A stretch of 29,373 bases of DNA from an uncultured Collinsella sp. (lineage in GTDB: Bacteria > Actinomycetota > Coriobacteriia > Coriobacteriales > Coriobacteriaceae), in assembly GCA_902465105.1 (NCBI GenBank), contig CABQLM010000019.1, positions 1 through 29,373 on the forward strand, given 5' to 3'. The notes under the pieces are model-generated. The model did not search any database. It worked only from the letters and a program-made list of their open reading frames with translations, and was not told where the DNA came from. Shown here in pieces: positions 1 to 7,317 of this stretch. A program made the translations under genes and the position numbers. The stretch's first letter is position 1, and the number at the start of each line of letters is the position of its first letter.

Positions 1-26
1 GGCCCGTGGGTTATACCCTAAGAGCA

Positions 27-49
27 AACCACCCTTTTTAAGGGTGGTT
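27..49. terminator. Short perfect hairpin, possible terminator
   Basis: Ten-base arms (27-36 and 40-49) pair perfectly around a 3-base loop of T residues. The downstream plus strand is only moderately T-rich, so it could end transcription of a gene left of the window, but no such gene is visible. Confidence 0.4.
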
Positions 50-318
50 CTGATTTTGGTTTGCGCCATGTGGGGGTGGTGGCGACGTGCATTTTTGCGA
101 GTATTCTGCAATCGAAGGCCCCTGCATACCGATCTCGGGCGAAAAATCGGGATTTCTCGATGTTTTCTACGAATGATGGGCGGGGTTATGGGCTGGCAGC
201 GTTTGATTTGCAGGGATATTCGCGGTCTTTGGCATTTACCGTGGCGCCCGAAGCCCTTGGTTATGTTGAATACTCCTAAAAATGCACGGTGCTTAGAGGG
301 GGACCTTCACAACAAAGG
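50..318. other. Intergenic region with no supported gene
   Basis: Short overlapping frames exist here, but none has a good ribosome binding site or a recognisable protein. I see no RNA gene. It lies between a hairpin at 27-49 and the lemA terminator. Confidence 0.5.
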
Positions 319-357
319 AAACCGCCCCGCCGAAGTATGCATTCGACGGGGCGGTTT
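319..357 (-). terminator. Terminator hairpin downstream of lemA
   Basis: Sixteen-base arms (319-334 and 342-357) pair with one G-U-type mismatch, just past the lemA stop codon at 394. Read on the minus strand the hairpin is GC-rich and ends in a T-containing stretch, as expected for an intrinsic terminator of lemA. Confidence 0.7.
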
Positions 358-393
358 ATGCATATACCCGATTGAGGATATGCTGCAGATCTG

Positions 394-945
394 TTAGAAC
401 TTGACGGTCGGTGCCTGGCGGGCGGCTTCGGCGGCCTCGAAGCCCTGGCGCTCCTTAAACTGGAAGATGCCGGCAAAGATGACGGCCGGGAAGGTCTGGA
501 TGGCGTTGTTGTAGCTGAGCACGCAGTCGTTGTAGCTCTGGCGCGCGTAGCTCACCTTGTTCTCGGTGTCCTCGAGCGTGGTCTGGAGCTGCATAAAGTT
601 GGTGTTCGCCTTAAGATCGGGGTAAGCCTCGGCCACGGCGAAGAGCTGGCGCAGGGCGCCGGTCAACACGTTGTCGGCTTCCATCTTGGCTTCGGGCGTG
701 GTGGCGCTCACGGCGGCGTTGCGTGCGTTGACCACGGCGGCAAGCGTGTCCTGCTCGTGTTTGGCGTAGCCCTTGACGGTCTCGACCAGGTTAGGGATCA
801 GGTCGTTGCGGCGCTGCAGCTGCGTGTCGATGTTCTGCCAGGCGTTATCAATGCGATTGCGCTTGGTGACCATGTTGTTGTAGATGCCGGCGATGGCGCA
901 GACAATCACAATGACAACAACGATACCGATGATGACGGGAATCAT
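394..945 (-). CDS. lemA: LemA family membrane protein
   Basis: This encodes a 183-residue LemA protein, the usual family length. One hydrophobic segment at about residues 3-23 anchors the N terminus. It is followed by the family core NAWQNIDTQLQRRNDLIPNL and then VETVKGYAKHE, predicted to form long helices outside the membrane. The open frame extends upstream to 1170, but the start at 945 is preferred because GGAG lies five bases upstream and because the membrane anchor then sits at the N terminus, as in LemA homologues. The biochemical role of LemA is not settled. It often occurs with TPM/DUF2207-type membrane proteins, but here it stands alone, divergent from a TetR-type regulator. A terminator hairpin follows at 319-357. 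Family identity is secure; function is not. Confidence 0.95.
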   Translation of the reverse strand: MIPVIIGIVVVIVIVCAIAGIYNNMVTKRNRIDNAWQNIDTQLQRRNDLIPNLVETVKGYAKHEQDTLAAVVNARNAAVSATTPEAKMEADNVLTGALRQLFAVAEAYPDLKANTNFMQLQTTLEDTENKVSYARQSYNDCVLSYNNAIQTFPAVIFAGIFQFKERQGFEAAEAARQAPTVKF

Positions 946-1006
946 GGTGTCTCCGTTTCGAATGGCCGCGGCGGCATGCGCCAGCTGCCGTTGGTATAAC
1001 GCTACT

Positions 1007-1012
1007 AGTATA
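1007..1012 (-). promoter_or_regulatory. Candidate -10 box for lemA
   Basis: On the minus strand the hexamer TATACT lies about 60 bases upstream of the lemA start. I could not find a convincing -35 hexamer at 16-18 bases, so the call is tentative. The site lies in the 211-bp divergent gap shared with the regulator gene. Confidence 0.3.
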
Positions 1013-1156
1013 CCCGCAACGTTTTGCCGTGCCGAACTTTCCGGTAAGCGTTGTGTTTTCGGCGGGGCCGGCACCGGGGCAAAGCGCGCGAGGTACAGGT
1101 GTAAGATATGCGACAGATTGACGAGTGTTGTCTTTGCCCTGAGGATGGTGATACCG

Positions 1157-1741
1157 GTGGACCTTCGCATTAAGAAAACCTACCGCGCCCTGTTCGATGC
1201 CTTCACCGAGCTTCTCGAGGAGCATCGTTTTGAGGACCTGACGGTTGCCATGCTGTGCGCCCGCGCCATGATTCGCCGCACGACGTTCTACAAGCACTTT
1301 CGCGACAAGAACGATTACTTTGCCTTTTATATCGATGAGCTTATGTCGGGCTTGCCGCAAAAACAGCCCGATGAGGCCGGTGCGGTGTCTGCCGAGGACG
1401 TGCGCGCGCTTCGACACGCGATTTTGGACGATGCCATGGATTTGATTCTGACGCACGAGCGGCTCATGGATAACATTTTGGCAAGCAGCATGTCGGGCAT
1501 GTTGACCAGCGTTATTTGCGACCGCATTGCCCGCTCCATCCGCGAGCGTGTGATGAACGTGCTTGCCGAGGATGCCCTGGCCCCCGTGTCACTCGAGACG
1601 ACGTCTGAGTTTGTCGCCGGCGGTATTATTCGACTTTTCACGATATGGTGGGAATCGGGCCACGATCTTGAGCGTCGACCTGAGATAGCCGACGTGGTCG
1701 ATGCGTTGTTTGAGCGGACCATGACACCGGTGCATCACTAG
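1157..1741 (+). CDS. TetR/AcrR family transcriptional regulator
   Basis: A 194-residue protein with a TetR-type DNA-binding head. A helix-turn-helix lies at about residues 28-51, ending in the hallmark RRTTFYKHFRDK. The rest is an all-helical domain without clear similarity by eye, expected to bind a ligand and dimerise. The GTG start at 1157 is chosen because AGGATGGTGAT upstream pairs well with the 16S rRNA tail at proper spacing. An ATG at 1145 is the alternative and would add four residues, but it would overlap that site. The gene is divergent from lemA, so it may regulate itself or lemA from the shared gap. No palindromic operator was obvious. It ends four bases before the 3' end of the opposing tRNA gene. 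Confidence 0.88.
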   Translation: MDLRIKKTYRALFDAFTELLEEHRFEDLTVAMLCARAMIRRTTFYKHFRDKNDYFAFYIDELMSGLPQKQPDEAGAVSAEDVRALRHAILDDAMDLILTHERLMDNILASSMSGMLTSVICDRIARSIRERVMNVLAEDALAPVSLETTSEFVAGGIIRLFTIWWESGHDLERRPEIADVVDALFERTMTPVHH

Positions 1742-1744
1742 GAG

Positions 1745-1834
1745 TGGCGGAGAGAGGGGGATTCGAACCCCCGGAACGCTCTCGCGCTCAACGGTTTTCA
1801 AGACCGCCGCATTCAACCGCTCTGCCATCTCTCC
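1745..1834 (-). tRNA. tRNA-Ser (anticodon TGA)
   Basis: On the minus strand the sequence begins GGAGAGATGGCAGAGCGGTT and closes with the complementary acceptor arm TCTCTCC, a G discriminator and an encoded CCA. The anticodon loop CTTGAAA gives anticodon TGA, reading UCA serine codons. A long variable arm follows the anticodon stem, and the T loop contains GTTCGAATCC; both fit a class II serine tRNA. Length is 90 bases. Confidence 0.97.
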
Positions 1835-1885
1835 GTGAGTCGTAATGATAGCATCGTTTTGAATTTGCAACAGGGAAGGCGAACG

Positions 1886-3667
1886 ATGACGATCACCGAA
1901 ATCGACGAGAAGTTCATGCGCGAGGCGCTGGCGGAGGCGCGAGCCGCCGCGGCGGTGGGCGAGGTGCCCATCGGAGCCGTAGTGGTGCGCGACGGCGAGA
2001 TCGTCGCGAGGGCGCACAATCGGCGCGAGCTCGATCAGGATCCTTCGGCTCATGCAGAGTTCGCGGCCCTGTGCGCTGCCGCTCGGTCGCTCGGCCGCTG
2101 GCGTCTTTCCGATTGTACGGTCTATGTGACGTTGGAACCCTGCTGCATGTGCGCGGGCCTTATGGTCAACGCGCGCGTGGGGCGCTGCGTGTATGGCGCG
2201 GCTGATGCCAAGGCGGGCGCGCTGGGATCCCTGTATGACCTCAATGCCGACTCGCGCCTGAATCATCGGTTCAATGTGACCGCCGGCGTACTGGCGGATG
2301 AATGCCGCGAGCTGCTGAGTAGCTATTTTGGCGGTCTGCGCGGAGCGGGCGGCGCTGATTGCGGTTGTGGGGCCGATCTTGAAGCACACGCCGCTCACGC
2401 CGCAGCGCTTGCAGGTGCCGGTGAGGATGCTGGCACGGCGGTTGACTTTGGTCCTGCATGCCGTCGGCCCCGCCGTGTGCTGCTGGCGATCGACTCCTTT
2501 AAGGGCAGCGTTTCGAGCGCGCAGGCGGAGGCAGCGGTTGCCGAGGGCATGCGCCATGTGTGGCCCGATGCCGAGCTGAACGCTTTGCCGCTGGCAGATG
2601 GCGGTGAGGGGACGCTCGATGCCGTTGCCGCGTGCGGCGGTGAGATTGTGACCTGCGAGGTTGCGGGACCCTTTGGCGATGGTGTGCCTGCCCGGATGTT
2701 AGTGGACGGCGAGCACGAGTCGGTTGTTATTGAGATGGCCGAAGCAGCAGGCATCGGGTACTCACCTTGCACGGAATCGGCGGCGCTGGCTGCTACAACC
2801 TATGGCGTGGGCGAGCTGATGCTCCGTGCAGTTCGTGTCGGGGTAAAGACTATCTATATTGGCTTGGGCGGCAGTGCCACCAACGACGGTGGCGCCGGCA
2901 TGCTGCAGGCGCTGGGCGCGCGTGTGGTCGATGATCAGGGATGCGATGTCGCCCCCGGTCTTGCCGGCCTTGAGCAGGTGGCGAGCGTTGATTTGGCGCC
3001 AGCGCTGCAGGCTTTGGATGATGCTCGTATCGTTGTGCTTTCCGATGTCGAGAATCCGCTCGTGGGGCGTCGAGGCGCACTGGCGGTGTTTGGCGGGCAG
3101 AAGGGCCTGCCGGCGGATGATGTCGAGGCGCTGCGCAGATACGACGGCTGGATGGTCGGCTACGGTCGCCTGCTCGATGCGGCAATTTTCGAGGCGCGAG
3201 CCCAGGGGTTGTTGCGCACACCCGAGGGCGCACGGACATTTGGCTCGGTGCTCGGCGTGCCCGGCGCGGGCGCTGCCGGTGGCTTGGGAGCCGCGTTGCT
3301 GGCGCTCGGTGCGGAGCTGCGCTCGGGTGTAGAGACGGTGCTCGATCTCGTGGGGTTTGACGAGCGCGTGCGCGATGTCGACCTGGTCATAACAGGCGAG
3401 GGCAATATGGACGAGCAGTCCGCCGCCGGTAAGGCGCCGGTGGGTGTGGCTCGCCGCGCCAGGCGATATGGCAAGCCGGTGGTCGCCGTCGTGGGCGGCC
3501 GTGCTGACAACCTGAACGCGGTATATGAGCAAGGTATCGACTTGGTACTGCCGATCTGCCGCAAGCCCATGCCTCTCGACCAGGCGCTCAATCCTCAGGA
3601 AGCCACAACCAACCTCATCTTCGCCGGTGAGTCAGCCGCCCAAGCCTACGACCTCGCTCGCCTCTAA
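1886..3667 (+). CDS. tadA: Fused tRNA adenosine deaminase (TadA) and glycerate kinase
   Basis: One 593-residue frame joins two enzymes. Residues 1-150 are a TadA-type deaminase, which converts A34 of tRNA-Arg to inosine. The zinc site is complete: HAE at 56-58 and PCCMC with C86 and C89. A 45-residue alanine/glycine-rich linker follows. Residues about 197-593 are a GlxK/GarK-type glycerate kinase, which phosphorylates glycerate with ATP. It shows DSFKGS (203-208), ADGGEGT (237-243), GLGGSATNDGG (326-336) and GEGNMDEQS (504-512). Both parts have about full family length. The start at 1886 has GGGAAGG upstream; the frame opens earlier, but into the tRNA. I saw no ribosome binding site or good start near residue 197, so the kinase is probably translated only as part of the fusion. 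The two activities have no known link. Domain calls are strong; whether the fusion stays intact in the cell is unknown. Confidence 0.92.
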   Translation: MTITEIDEKFMREALAEARAAAAVGEVPIGAVVVRDGEIVARAHNRRELDQDPSAHAEFAALCAAARSLGRWRLSDCTVYVTLEPCCMCAGLMVNARVGRCVYGAADAKAGALGSLYDLNADSRLNHRFNVTAGVLADECRELLSSYFGGLRGAGGADCGCGADLEAHAAHAAALAGAGEDAGTAVDFGPACRRPRRVLLAIDSFKGSVSSAQAEAAVAEGMRHVWPDAELNALPLADGGEGTLDAVAACGGEIVTCEVAGPFGDGVPARMLVDGEHESVVIEMAEAAGIGYSPCTESAALAATTYGVGELMLRAVRVGVKTIYIGLGGSATNDGGAGMLQALGARVVDDQGCDVAPGLAGLEQVASVDLAPALQALDDARIVVLSDVENPLVGRRGALAVFGGQKGLPADDVEALRRYDGWMVGYGRLLDAAIFEARAQGLLRTPEGARTFGSVLGVPGAGAAGGLGAALLALGAELRSGVETVLDLVGFDERVRDVDLVITGEGNMDEQSAAGKAPVGVARRARRYGKPVVAVVGGRADNLNAVYEQGIDLVLPICRKPMPLDQALNPQEATTNLIFAGESAAQAYDLARL

Positions 3668-3683
3668 AACCCATCCCCTCGAT

Positions 3684-3752
3684 AAGTTGCGGTGAAATAC
3701 GGAGTGTTTTTGCCTTTAAGGTGCCAATTCAGTCCGTATTCCACCGCAACTT
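3684..3752. repeat. 20-bp inverted repeat with 29-base loop
   Basis: Arms at 3684-3703 and 3733-3752 match at 19 of 20 positions. The pair begins 17 bases after the stop of the TadA-kinase gene. No T-run follows, so it is not a classic terminator. The equal arms and compact size resemble a REP-like or miniature transposon remnant. Confidence 0.7.
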
Positions 3753-4072
3753 CGAGAATGGCCATTCGAGGTTGGCCGCCTTGTGCCTTGGGTCGGACCG
3801 TTTGCCACGAAATGCGACCATCTACTACGTTCAACCGGCCACCTTCGACCATCCCGGAATTTGCAAAAACAAAACCGCAGGTAGAAAGCTTGCCGATTTT
3901 CGAAAAGCCGGCTATGGTTGACCCCTGCGGCCTAAACGTAGTAGATGGGCTCTTTCTGTGGTGCGGCACCAAGCCGGTCATTTTGGGATCGGACTATTTT
4001 GACTACTCATTGGCTGCTCTGGCAATCGGGCTGCAAAAGTAGTCAAAAAAGCTCCGTCCCAAATTAGCTACC
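3753..4072. other. Non-coding stretch with a second inverted repeat
   Basis: Bases 3818-3831 (CCATCTACTACGTT) pair with the complementary run ending at 3948 with one G-U-type difference. A nested 7-bp pair lies inside (3875-3881 with 3924-3930), and TTTTCGAAAA is a perfect palindrome at 3897-3906. Short frames on both strands overlap this segment, but none has a convincing start or known domain. It may be a structured RNA or a dispersed intergenic element. Confidence 0.45.
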
Positions 4073-4101
4073 TTGCTCTGGCGGGCGGGAGCAGGTAAGA
4101 T
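4073..4101 (+). promoter_or_regulatory. Promoter of the SRP RNA gene
   Basis: TTGCTC (4073-4078) and TAAGAT (4096-4101) are separated by 17 bases. This places the start point at about 4108, a few bases before the predicted 5' end of the RNA. It is a good sigma-70-type match for a strongly expressed stable RNA. Confidence 0.7.
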
Positions 4102-4115
4102 ATACCGAGCGCCTA

Positions 4116-4220
4116 GCGCGTTCGATGGGTTCGGATGACGACATGTTCCGAATCTGGTCAGGTCCGGAAGGAAGCAGCCATAAGGAGCCTCTGTCGGGCA
4201 TCCGAATCCATCGAGCGCAC
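4116..4220 (+). ncRNA. ffs: Signal recognition particle RNA, small bacterial (4S) type
   Basis: The RNA component of the signal recognition particle binds Ffh and targets membrane proteins to the translocon. The universally conserved apical segment GGTCAGGTCCGGAAGGAAGC is present around 4158-4177, followed by AGCCATAAGGAGCC. The ends pair to form the long hairpin: TCGATGGGTTCGGATG on the 5' side with CATCCGAATCCATCGA on the 3' side, extended by GCG pairs. Length is near 100 bases, without an Alu domain, as in small bacterial SRP RNAs. The exact ends are inferred from base pairing. A good promoter precedes it. Confidence 0.94.
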
Positions 4221-4232
4221 GGGCTTTCTTTT

Positions 4233-4259
4233 TGCGCGGTTTTACCAAACCGCGCAATG
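4233..4259 (+). terminator. Hairpin just after the SRP RNA
   Basis: TTGCGCGGTTT and AAACCGCGCAA pair closely around a short loop. No T-run follows, but it could help define the RNA 3' end or act with the stronger hairpin at 4300-4340. Confidence 0.45.
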
Positions 4260-4269
4260 CTCGACGCTG

Positions 4270-4369
4270 CGCGCCACCCAGAGCGACAATTTGTCATTCA
4301 AAAGGCAAGGCATGACCAGAAGGTCTATGCCTTGCCTTTTTCATGCCAACTTGTTCGCTCTGGGTGGCG
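4270..4369. repeat. Nested inverted repeat around a terminator
   Basis: Outer arms carrying GCGCCACCCAGAGCGA and its complement (about 4270-4286 and 4353-4369) enclose an inner hairpin at 4300-4340. The inner stem (AAAAGGCAAGGCAT and its exact complement, with a further GACC/GGTC pair) ends in TTTTT, making it a strong terminator on the plus strand and, from the A-run, also on the minus strand. Confidence 0.75.
4300..4340 (+). terminator. Strong intrinsic terminator
   Basis: A 14-bp perfect stem is extended by an inner 4-bp GACC/GGTC stem and followed by T residues. It would stop transcription from the SRP RNA promoter. The A-rich 5' side means it may work in both directions. Confidence 0.75.
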
Positions 4370-4636
4370 CTCGCTGGCTTTGCCAAAACATCGATGGCTA
4401 CGCGTCAGGAGGCGGCGAGGTGTTTGGTGTCTCGCTGGTCCTCGGCTTTGCCTGCGGGATCGCTCGACTACCAAACAGCCCGCCGGCACCGGGGCCACTT
4501 CGTCCAAAAATCACCCGTAAAGGCGCGTTAGCCTAATTAAATCTATCCCTTAAGGAATGCTGCTCGTTGGCGTTGTTTGGAGCGCGGTGGTGATGTGCTT
4601 CAAGAGACAGTGGCATTACCATTTGTTTTTACAAGT

Positions 4637-4678
4637 AAAGAGGCCCGTTTCCCTGGGTTGGGGAAACGGGCCTCTTTT
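4637..4678 (-). terminator. Terminator of surface protein gene, copy 1
   Basis: Seventeen-base perfect arms (4637-4653 and 4661-4677) flank a 7-base loop. A-rich and T-rich flanks allow termination in either direction; it lies 45 bases past the surface gene stop. Confidence 0.85.
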
Positions 4679-4722
4679 TGTCTCTGGGCTTGTGGATTGG
4701 CGAAGACAATAGCCGCTGGCGG

Positions 4723-5736
4723 CTATTTTGAGTTCTTGAGGCGGCGTGTGGCTGTGGCGGTTATTCCGAGTCCCATGGCGGCGATTCCTGCGAGTGCTAT
4801 TGCGCTCGGTGCTGTGTCGCCCGTGTTCGCGAGCTTGCCGGCGGTCGTATTTGCTTGCTTGCCGCTGCTCGTGTTCGCCTGCTTGGTGGAGCTCGATGGA
4901 GCGTCTTTGCCGGTCGCGGGCGAGCTGGCGGGCTGCGCCGTCTCGGCCGGTTGCACTGAGCTGGAGGGTTTTGTCGTCTCGGCGGGTTTCGTTATTTCGG
5001 GCGAGGTGGTCTTATCTGCCGCAGCCTTTGCCTCTTCGTATGCTTTGCAGGCGTCATCATAGGCCGCTTGCGCCTTTTCCAAATCGCCGAGGAGCGCATT
5101 TCGCTTGGCTATGTCCTCGTCGATGTGGGCTTTAGCTTCCTCTGCCTCACTTTCGAAATGCTGAACCTGTTTTTCCTGGCTTTCGAGTCGGCGTTGGTAG
5201 GAGTGAAGATCATCTTCATAAGATTTTTCTCGCCTTTCTGCCGCCATGATCTCACTGCGCAACTGCTTAATATGCTCCTTAATAGCTGTGCTGGGCTCCT
5301 CGTCGCCGAGTGCTTCAAGTGCCTTATCCAATTCTGCCTGAAGGCCGCTTGTCCGGTTGTGGGCCTCATCGTATTTGGCTTGGGCTGCATCGACGTTCGC
5401 TTGCATGGCGGGAAGGGGTTCCCTCCGTTTGACGGCTTCCGCCACCACCATGTCGTAGAGTTCTTGAAATGCGGCAATGTCATCATCGATTTCCGCAAGT
5501 TTCTCGGGACTTGCGGCGTCTTTCGCGGCCTCGAGGTTTTTGAGCGCTTCCTGCATAGCTGCATACGCTCTTTCTTTTGCGGCGGCCGCATCTTCCGTCT
5601 GCAAGGCAACTGCACCGGTGGGGGAGCTGGTTTCTGCCGCGATCGCCGTTACGGGGGCGATTCCCGCGACAAGTGCCGCGGAAAGGGCGATGCCCACAGT
5701 TGCTCGTCTTGCTCTTCTTGCGAGAATGTCGTTCAT
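4723..5736 (-). CDS. Secreted coiled-coil surface protein with LANTG sorting signal, copy 1
   Basis: The 337-residue protein has four parts. Residues 1-34 are a signal peptide: basic NDILARRARRATVG, a hydrophobic core, and cleavage expected near AIAAE. Residues about 45-245 are alanine-, glutamate- and lysine-rich with heptad-like spacing, predicting a long coiled coil. A proline/threonine/serine-rich spacer follows. The C terminus has LANTG (302-306), a hydrophobic segment and RRLKNSK, the layout of a sortase substrate with A in place of the usual P. It is therefore probably attached to the cell wall. GAGGTG lies just upstream of the ATG. A paralogue follows at 6039-7106. The identical leaders suggest shared expression. 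The ligand or role is unknown; adhesion or cell-wall architecture is a guess. Confidence 0.9.
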   Translation of the reverse strand: MNDILARRARRATVGIALSAALVAGIAPVTAIAAETSSPTGAVALQTEDAAAAKERAYAAMQEALKNLEAAKDAASPEKLAEIDDDIAAFQELYDMVVAEAVKRREPLPAMQANVDAAQAKYDEAHNRTSGLQAELDKALEALGDEEPSTAIKEHIKQLRSEIMAAERREKSYEDDLHSYQRRLESQEKQVQHFESEAEEAKAHIDEDIAKRNALLGDLEKAQAAYDDACKAYEEAKAAADKTTSPEITKPAETTKPSSSVQPAETAQPASSPATGKDAPSSSTKQANTSSGKQANTTAGKLANTGDTAPSAIALAGIAAMGLGITATATRRLKNSK

Positions 5737-5952
5737 CTCGGCACCTCATTTCAAGGGTCGGCGACTAACTTGGTAGCACTAATGTAAGTATATCAGGCGG
5801 TTTGCCCGCCATTGATCGGGCGTGCGCGTATACCCCTTGGTTAACAGCCATTAAATCTATCCCTTAAGGAACGCGGCTTGCTGGCGTTGTCTGGGCATTG
5901 ATGGCTACGTGGTTCAAGAGGCGGCGGTGCTGTTGCTTGAATTTTTGCAGTT

Positions 5953-5995
5953 AAAGAGGCTCGTTTCCCTGGGTTGGGGAAACGGGCCTCTTTTT
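5953..5995 (-). terminator. Terminator of surface protein gene, copy 2
   Basis: Seventeen-base arms (5953-5969 and 5977-5993) with one mismatch, nearly identical to the hairpin at 4637-4678 and at the same place relative to the gene. Confidence 0.85.
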
Positions 5996-6038
5996 GTCTC
6001 TTGGCTTGTGGATTGGCGAAGACAATAACCGCTGGCAG

Positions 6039-7106
6039 CTATTTTGAGTTCTTGATGCGGCGTGTGGCTGTGGCGGTTATTCCGAGGCCTGCGGCGGCGA
6101 CTGCTGCGAGTGCGATTGCGCTCGGCGCTGCATCGCCCGTGTTCGCGAGCTTGCCGGCAGTCGTATTTGCTTGCTTGCCGCTGCTCGAGTTCGCCTGCTT
6201 GGTGGAGCTTGGTAGGGCGTCTTTGCCGGTTGCAGGTGAGGCAACGGGCGGTGTCGCCTCGGCGGGTTGCGTTGAGCCGGAGGGAGGCGTCGTCTCGGTC
6301 GGTTTCGTTATCTCGGGCGAGGTGGCCTTGTCTGCCGCGGCCTTCGCCTCTTCGTATGCCTTGCAGGCGTCGTCATAGGCCGCTTGCGCTTTTTTCAAAT
6401 TGTCGAGGAGCGCATCTCGCCAGGCTGTGAACTGGTCGATATTGGCTTTATATTTCTCTACAGCACGTTCACAGTTATTAACTCGGCTTTCCTGATTTCT
6501 GAGGCGGTACTGGAACTCGCGGAGCTCCTCTTCGCAATGGCCTACTTGCGCTTTTGCCGTTACGATCTCACTGTGCAACTGCTTTATTTGCTGTTTAACA
6601 GTTTCGACAAACTCCTCGTAGCCGAGTGCTTCGAGTGTCTTAAGCATCTCAAGTTTCTTGTCTAATTCTGCCTGGAGCTCGCTTACCCGGTTGATGGCCC
6701 CGTCGTATTTGGCTTGGGCTGCATCGATGTCCGCTTGCATGGTGGGAAGGAGTTCCCTCTCTTCGGCGGCTTGCGCCGCCATCTTTTCGCGGTACTCTTG
6801 AAAACGGGCAATGTCATCATTGAATCTCGCAATTTTCTCGGGACTTGCGGCGTTTTTTGCGGCCTCGAGTTTTTTGAGCGCTTCCTGCATGGCTGCATAC
6901 GCTTTTTCTTTTGCGGCGGCCGCATCTTCTGTCTGCGGGGCGCCCGAATTGCCGTTAGCGGCGCTCGTCTGCGAAACGGCCGCACCGGTGGGGGAACTGG
7001 TTTCTGCCGCGATCGCCGCTACGGGGGCGATTCCCGCGACAAGTGCCGCGGAAAGAGCGATGCCCACAGTTGCTCGTCTTGCTCTTCTTGCGAGAATGTC
7101 GTTCAT
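6039..7106 (-). CDS. Secreted coiled-coil surface protein with LANTG sorting signal, copy 2
   Basis: A 355-residue paralogue of the preceding protein. The signal peptide is the same over its first 29 residues, and the C-terminal spacer and sorting signal (LANTG at 320-324, hydrophobic stretch, RRIKNSK) are nearly the same. The central coiled-coil region differs at many positions and contains short insertions, including an alanine/asparagine/glycine-rich piece just after the signal peptide. The pattern of fixed ends and a changing middle points to duplication followed by diversification of the exposed part. The start and GAGGTG binding site match copy 1. The gene is divergent from the ABC exporter genes to its right. 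No sortase is encoded in the window. Confidence 0.9.
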   Translation of the reverse strand: MNDILARRARRATVGIALSAALVAGIAPVAAIAAETSSPTGAAVSQTSAANGNSGAPQTEDAAAAKEKAYAAMQEALKKLEAAKNAASPEKIARFNDDIARFQEYREKMAAQAAEERELLPTMQADIDAAQAKYDGAINRVSELQAELDKKLEMLKTLEALGYEEFVETVKQQIKQLHSEIVTAKAQVGHCEEELREFQYRLRNQESRVNNCERAVEKYKANIDQFTAWRDALLDNLKKAQAAYDDACKAYEEAKAAADKATSPEITKPTETTPPSGSTQPAEATPPVASPATGKDALPSSTKQANSSSGKQANTTAGKLANTGDAAPSAIALAAVAAAGLGITATATRRIKNSK

Positions 7107-7243
7107 CTCGGCACCTCATTTCAAGGGTCGGCGACTAACTTGGTAGCACTAATGTAAATATACCATGCTAGTTGACCCGACACTGGCTGGGTGTGCGCGT
7201 ATGCCCCCCCTGAAAACTGAATCCCGTTAGAAATGACGAGTTG

Positions 7244-7273
7244 TTTACGCTTCTTTTGGGGTGGCGGTACTAT
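7244..7273 (+). promoter_or_regulatory. Candidate promoter of the ABC exporter operon
   Basis: TTTACG (7244-7249) and TACTAT (7268-7273) are spaced 18 bases apart. Transcription starting near 7280 would exclude the upstream GTG at 7261 as a start and supports the ATG at 7318. Confidence 0.4.
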
Positions 7274-7317
7274 CATGGTTCGAATTGAATGTGGATGATG
7301 ATAGGGAGCGCCTATAC

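Larger units (their letters stand above)
4536..5836. repeat. Tandem segmental duplication, copy 1
   Basis: This segment matches 5850-7206 along its length. Shared landmarks in order are ATTAAATCTATCCCTTAAGG at the left edge, a GAGGC...GCCTC terminator, the surface-protein gene, a 51-base identical leader (5737-5787) and GCGCGTAT near the right edge. The ends of the coding sequence are nearly identical, while the middle has diverged strongly. Confidence 0.85.
5850..7206. repeat. Tandem segmental duplication, copy 2
   Basis: This is the partner of 4536-5836, lying head to tail with it. The offset is 1314 bases at the left edge and 1370 at the gene starts, so this copy is longer by small insertions, mainly in the coding middle. 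Confidence 0.85.

Noticed and set aside
3664..3981. Minus-strand frame of 105 codons after the fused gene
   Set aside because: It lies across inverted repeats, lacks a good binding site and domain; kept only as part of the non-coding element.
4125..4536. Open frames across the SRP RNA
   Set aside because: They overlap a clear structural RNA and its terminator and have no family match.
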